The notes beneath the pieces are model-generated. The model worked only from the letters and a program-made list of their open reading frames with translations. It ran no database searches and was not told the origin of the DNA. The position numbers were made by a program, and so were the translations under genes. A stretch of DNA of 6,629 nt from contig CAZJEW010000047.1 of NCBI GenBank assembly GCA_964545285.1, positions 1 to 6,629 on the forward strand, given 5' to 3'. Of this stretch, positions 5,596-6,629 are shown one piece after another; position 1 is the stretch's first letter, and each line of letters begins with the position of its first letter. Source of the stretch: CAG-1000 sp964545285. Its GTDB lineage: Bacteria > Bacillota_I > Bacilli_A > RF39 > UBA660.

Positions 5596-5623
5596 AGTAT
5601 ATTTTAACATATTATTTTATCAA
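5596..5623 (-). promoter_or_regulatory. Candidate promoter of the tmk-thyX unit
   Basis: On the minus strand TTGATA (5618-5623, 5 of 6) precedes TATACT (5596-5601, 5 of 6) by 16 nt. The start would lie near 5589, giving a leader of about 60 nt that includes the inverted repeat. Confidence 0.5.
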
Positions 5624-5635
5624 TTAAATAATTAT

Positions 5636-5666
5636 TTAACAAAATTTACATAGATTATGATAAAAT
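5636..5666 (+). promoter_or_regulatory. Candidate promoter of rnhC
   Basis: TGATAAAAT (5658-5666) is an extended -10. The nearest good -35 is TTAACA (5636-5641), 19 nt away, which is long. An overlapping TATGAT (5656-5661) is an alternative -10. Either way the leader before the ATG at 5687 is very short. Confidence 0.4.
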
Positions 5667-5686
5667 ACATTTAGGAAGTGATTATT

Positions 5687-6622
5687 ATGGAAAAGCAAAA
5701 AACTATAGTCTATAAAGCAAGTGATAATATCAAACAAGAAATGATTGATTATTACTATCTTTTAGAAAGAGAAAAAAAGCCTCCTTATTCTATTTTTCAA
5801 GCCGAAGAAGGTGGAACGATAATTACCATGTATGAAAGTGGTAAAGTAATGTTTCAAGGTATTAGTGCAGATATAGATGCTAATATGTGGAAAGATAGAG
5901 AAATGTTTTTAAACAAAAGAAATATAGATGATGAAATTAATAAAGAAGAGAAACCAGAAGATGATAAAACATATTATTATTATGATGCAATTGGTAGTGA
6001 TGAAGTTGGAACTGGAGATTATTTTGGACCTATTATTGTAAGTGCAACTTTAGTAAATAAAGAAACAAGAAAATTTTTAGAAGAACTACATATAATGGAT
6101 TCTAAAAAGATGACAGATGAAAAAATACTTAGATGTGCACCTTTATTAATGAAGAAACTTCCATATGTATCTTTTACATTATCTAACGTTAAATTTAATG
6201 AATGGACAAAAAAAGGATTTAATATGAATAAAATAAAAGCTATTCTTCATAATAAAGTATTATATGAACTTTCTAACAGAGGTCTTCCATATCATAAAAT
6301 AATAATTGATCAGTTTACATCACCCAGAAGTTATTTTAGTTATTTAAAGCAAGAAGGAATTAATGAAAAAGTAACAAAAATTACTTTTTTAACAAAAGGT
6401 GAAAGCAAACATCTTAGTGTAGCAGCTGCATCCGTAATAAGTAGATATCTATTTTTACAAGAGATGGATAAATTAAGTAAAAAGTATAATATTAATATTT
6501 TAAAAGGTGCATCTGATAAAGTAGATATTGTTGGGAAAGAAATAGTGAAAAAATATGGAGTTAACGAATTAAACAAAATTGCTAAAATAAATTTTAAGAA
6601 CACAAAAAAAATCCTTAATTAG
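5687..6622 (+). CDS. rnhC: Ribonuclease HIII
   Basis: RNase HIII cleaves the RNA strand of RNA-DNA hybrids in the cytoplasm, for example at R-loops and primers. The 311-residue length fits the family. Residues 1 to about 90 form the N-terminal TBP-like substrate-binding domain (DUF3378 type), ending in an acidic linker. The catalytic domain follows, with GSDEVGTGDYFGP (103-115; D105 and E106 acidic), DSKKM (138-142), IIIDQF (205-210; D208) and HLSVAAASVISR (242-253). LKGASDKVD (272-280) supplies further acidic positions. The GSDEVGTGDYFGP form and the N-domain separate it from RNase HII. The longest frame begins with GTG at 5678, but AGGAAG (5673-5678) overlaps that codon. It lies 8 nt before ATG 5687, which I therefore chose. 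It is divergent from tmk and has its own terminator. Confidence 0.94.
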   Translation: MEKQKTIVYKASDNIKQEMIDYYYLLEREKKPPYSIFQAEEGGTIITMYESGKVMFQGISADIDANMWKDREMFLNKRNIDDEINKEEKPEDDKTYYYYDAIGSDEVGTGDYFGPIIVSATLVNKETRKFLEELHIMDSKKMTDEKILRCAPLLMKKLPYVSFTLSNVKFNEWTKKGFNMNKIKAILHNKVLYELSNRGLPYHKIIIDQFTSPRSYFSYLKQEGINEKVTKITFLTKGESKHLSVAAASVISRYLFLQEMDKLSKKYNINILKGASDKVDIVGKEIVKKYGVNELNKIAKINFKNTKKILN

Positions 6623-6629
6623 GATTTTT
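6607..6629 (+). terminator. Intrinsic terminator of rnhC (runs to window edge)
   Basis: AAAAATCCT (6607-6615) pairs with AGGATTTTT (6621-6629) around a 5-nt loop, giving a 9-bp stem whose 3' arm already ends in Ts. The rnhC stop (6620-6622) lies in the loop and first stem pairs. The T tract may continue outside the window. Confidence 0.7.

Noticed and set aside
5468..5653. Plus-strand open frame across the tmk start and the intergenic region
   Set aside because: It covers the tmk P-loop region in antisense and the promoter area, with no ribosome-binding site.
6340..6603. Minus-strand open frame of 87 codons inside rnhC
   Set aside because: It is antisense to the conserved catalytic domain of RNase HIII.
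1..6629. CRISPR array, IS element, prophage or tRNA
   Set aside because: No spaced direct repeats, transposase or integrase motifs, terminal inverted repeats or cloverleaf-like sequence were seen on either strand.

Overview
This is a strongly A+T-rich, gene-dense bacterial chromosomal segment with Firmicutes-style features. Shine-Dalgarno sites are strong (AGGAGG), and promoters resemble the sigma-A type. The neighbourhood includes RNase HIII, a Gram-positive-type signal peptidase I, ThyX and a YjcZ-like tiny membrane protein. TGA is used as a stop and Trp is read from TGG, so this is not a code-4 mycoplasma. A low-GC Bacilli/Erysipelotrichia/RF39-like lineage that keeps a cell wall (FtsW) is my best guess. 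That placement is inference, not a phylogenetic result.

Layout from left to right. (1) 1-11: a Shine-Dalgarno on the minus strand for a gene that starts just outside the window. (2) 27-341, minus: a short ORF that looks like a GNAT acetyltransferase with its middle deleted. (3) 410-910 and 944-1282, minus: lepB (signal peptidase I) downstream of rplS (ribosomal protein L19). rplS has a clear extended -10 promoter and a structured leader resembling the L19 leader. A weak intrinsic terminator separates the two genes. (4) 1401-2042 and 2047-3249, minus: an unknown polytopic membrane protein translationally coupled behind an FtsW-type peptidoglycan polymerase. (5) 3367-3546, plus: a 59-aa Tyr/Gly-rich single-TM protein (YjcZ-like) with a Cys-rich tail. 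It is transcribed away from ftsW from an overlapping divergent promoter and ends in a terminator shared with the convergent thyX. (6) 3578-4783 and 4793-5527, minus: a two-gene dTMP/dTDP module, dTMP kinase (tmk) followed by a double-length ThyX-like thymidylate synthase. A 5' leader contains a hairpin and a possible 19-codon leader ORF. (7) 5687-6622, plus: RNase HIII, divergent from tmk, with its own terminator at the window edge.

How the genes work together: tmk and thyX form a nucleotide-precursor unit (dUMP to dTMP to dTDP). The ftsW-like gene and its partner belong to envelope and division biology, and rplS-lepB to translation and secretion. No tRNA, rRNA, IS element, CRISPR array or phage gene is visible, and no gene-free stretch exceeds 300 bases. 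The points most worth a second look are the ThyX-like protein, whose signature motif seems split between two tandem halves, the leader of tmk, the internally deleted GNAT ORF, and the small Cys-tailed membrane protein. Three start sites were moved from the longest ORF on ribosome-binding-site evidence (rplS, rnhC and the GNAT remnant).
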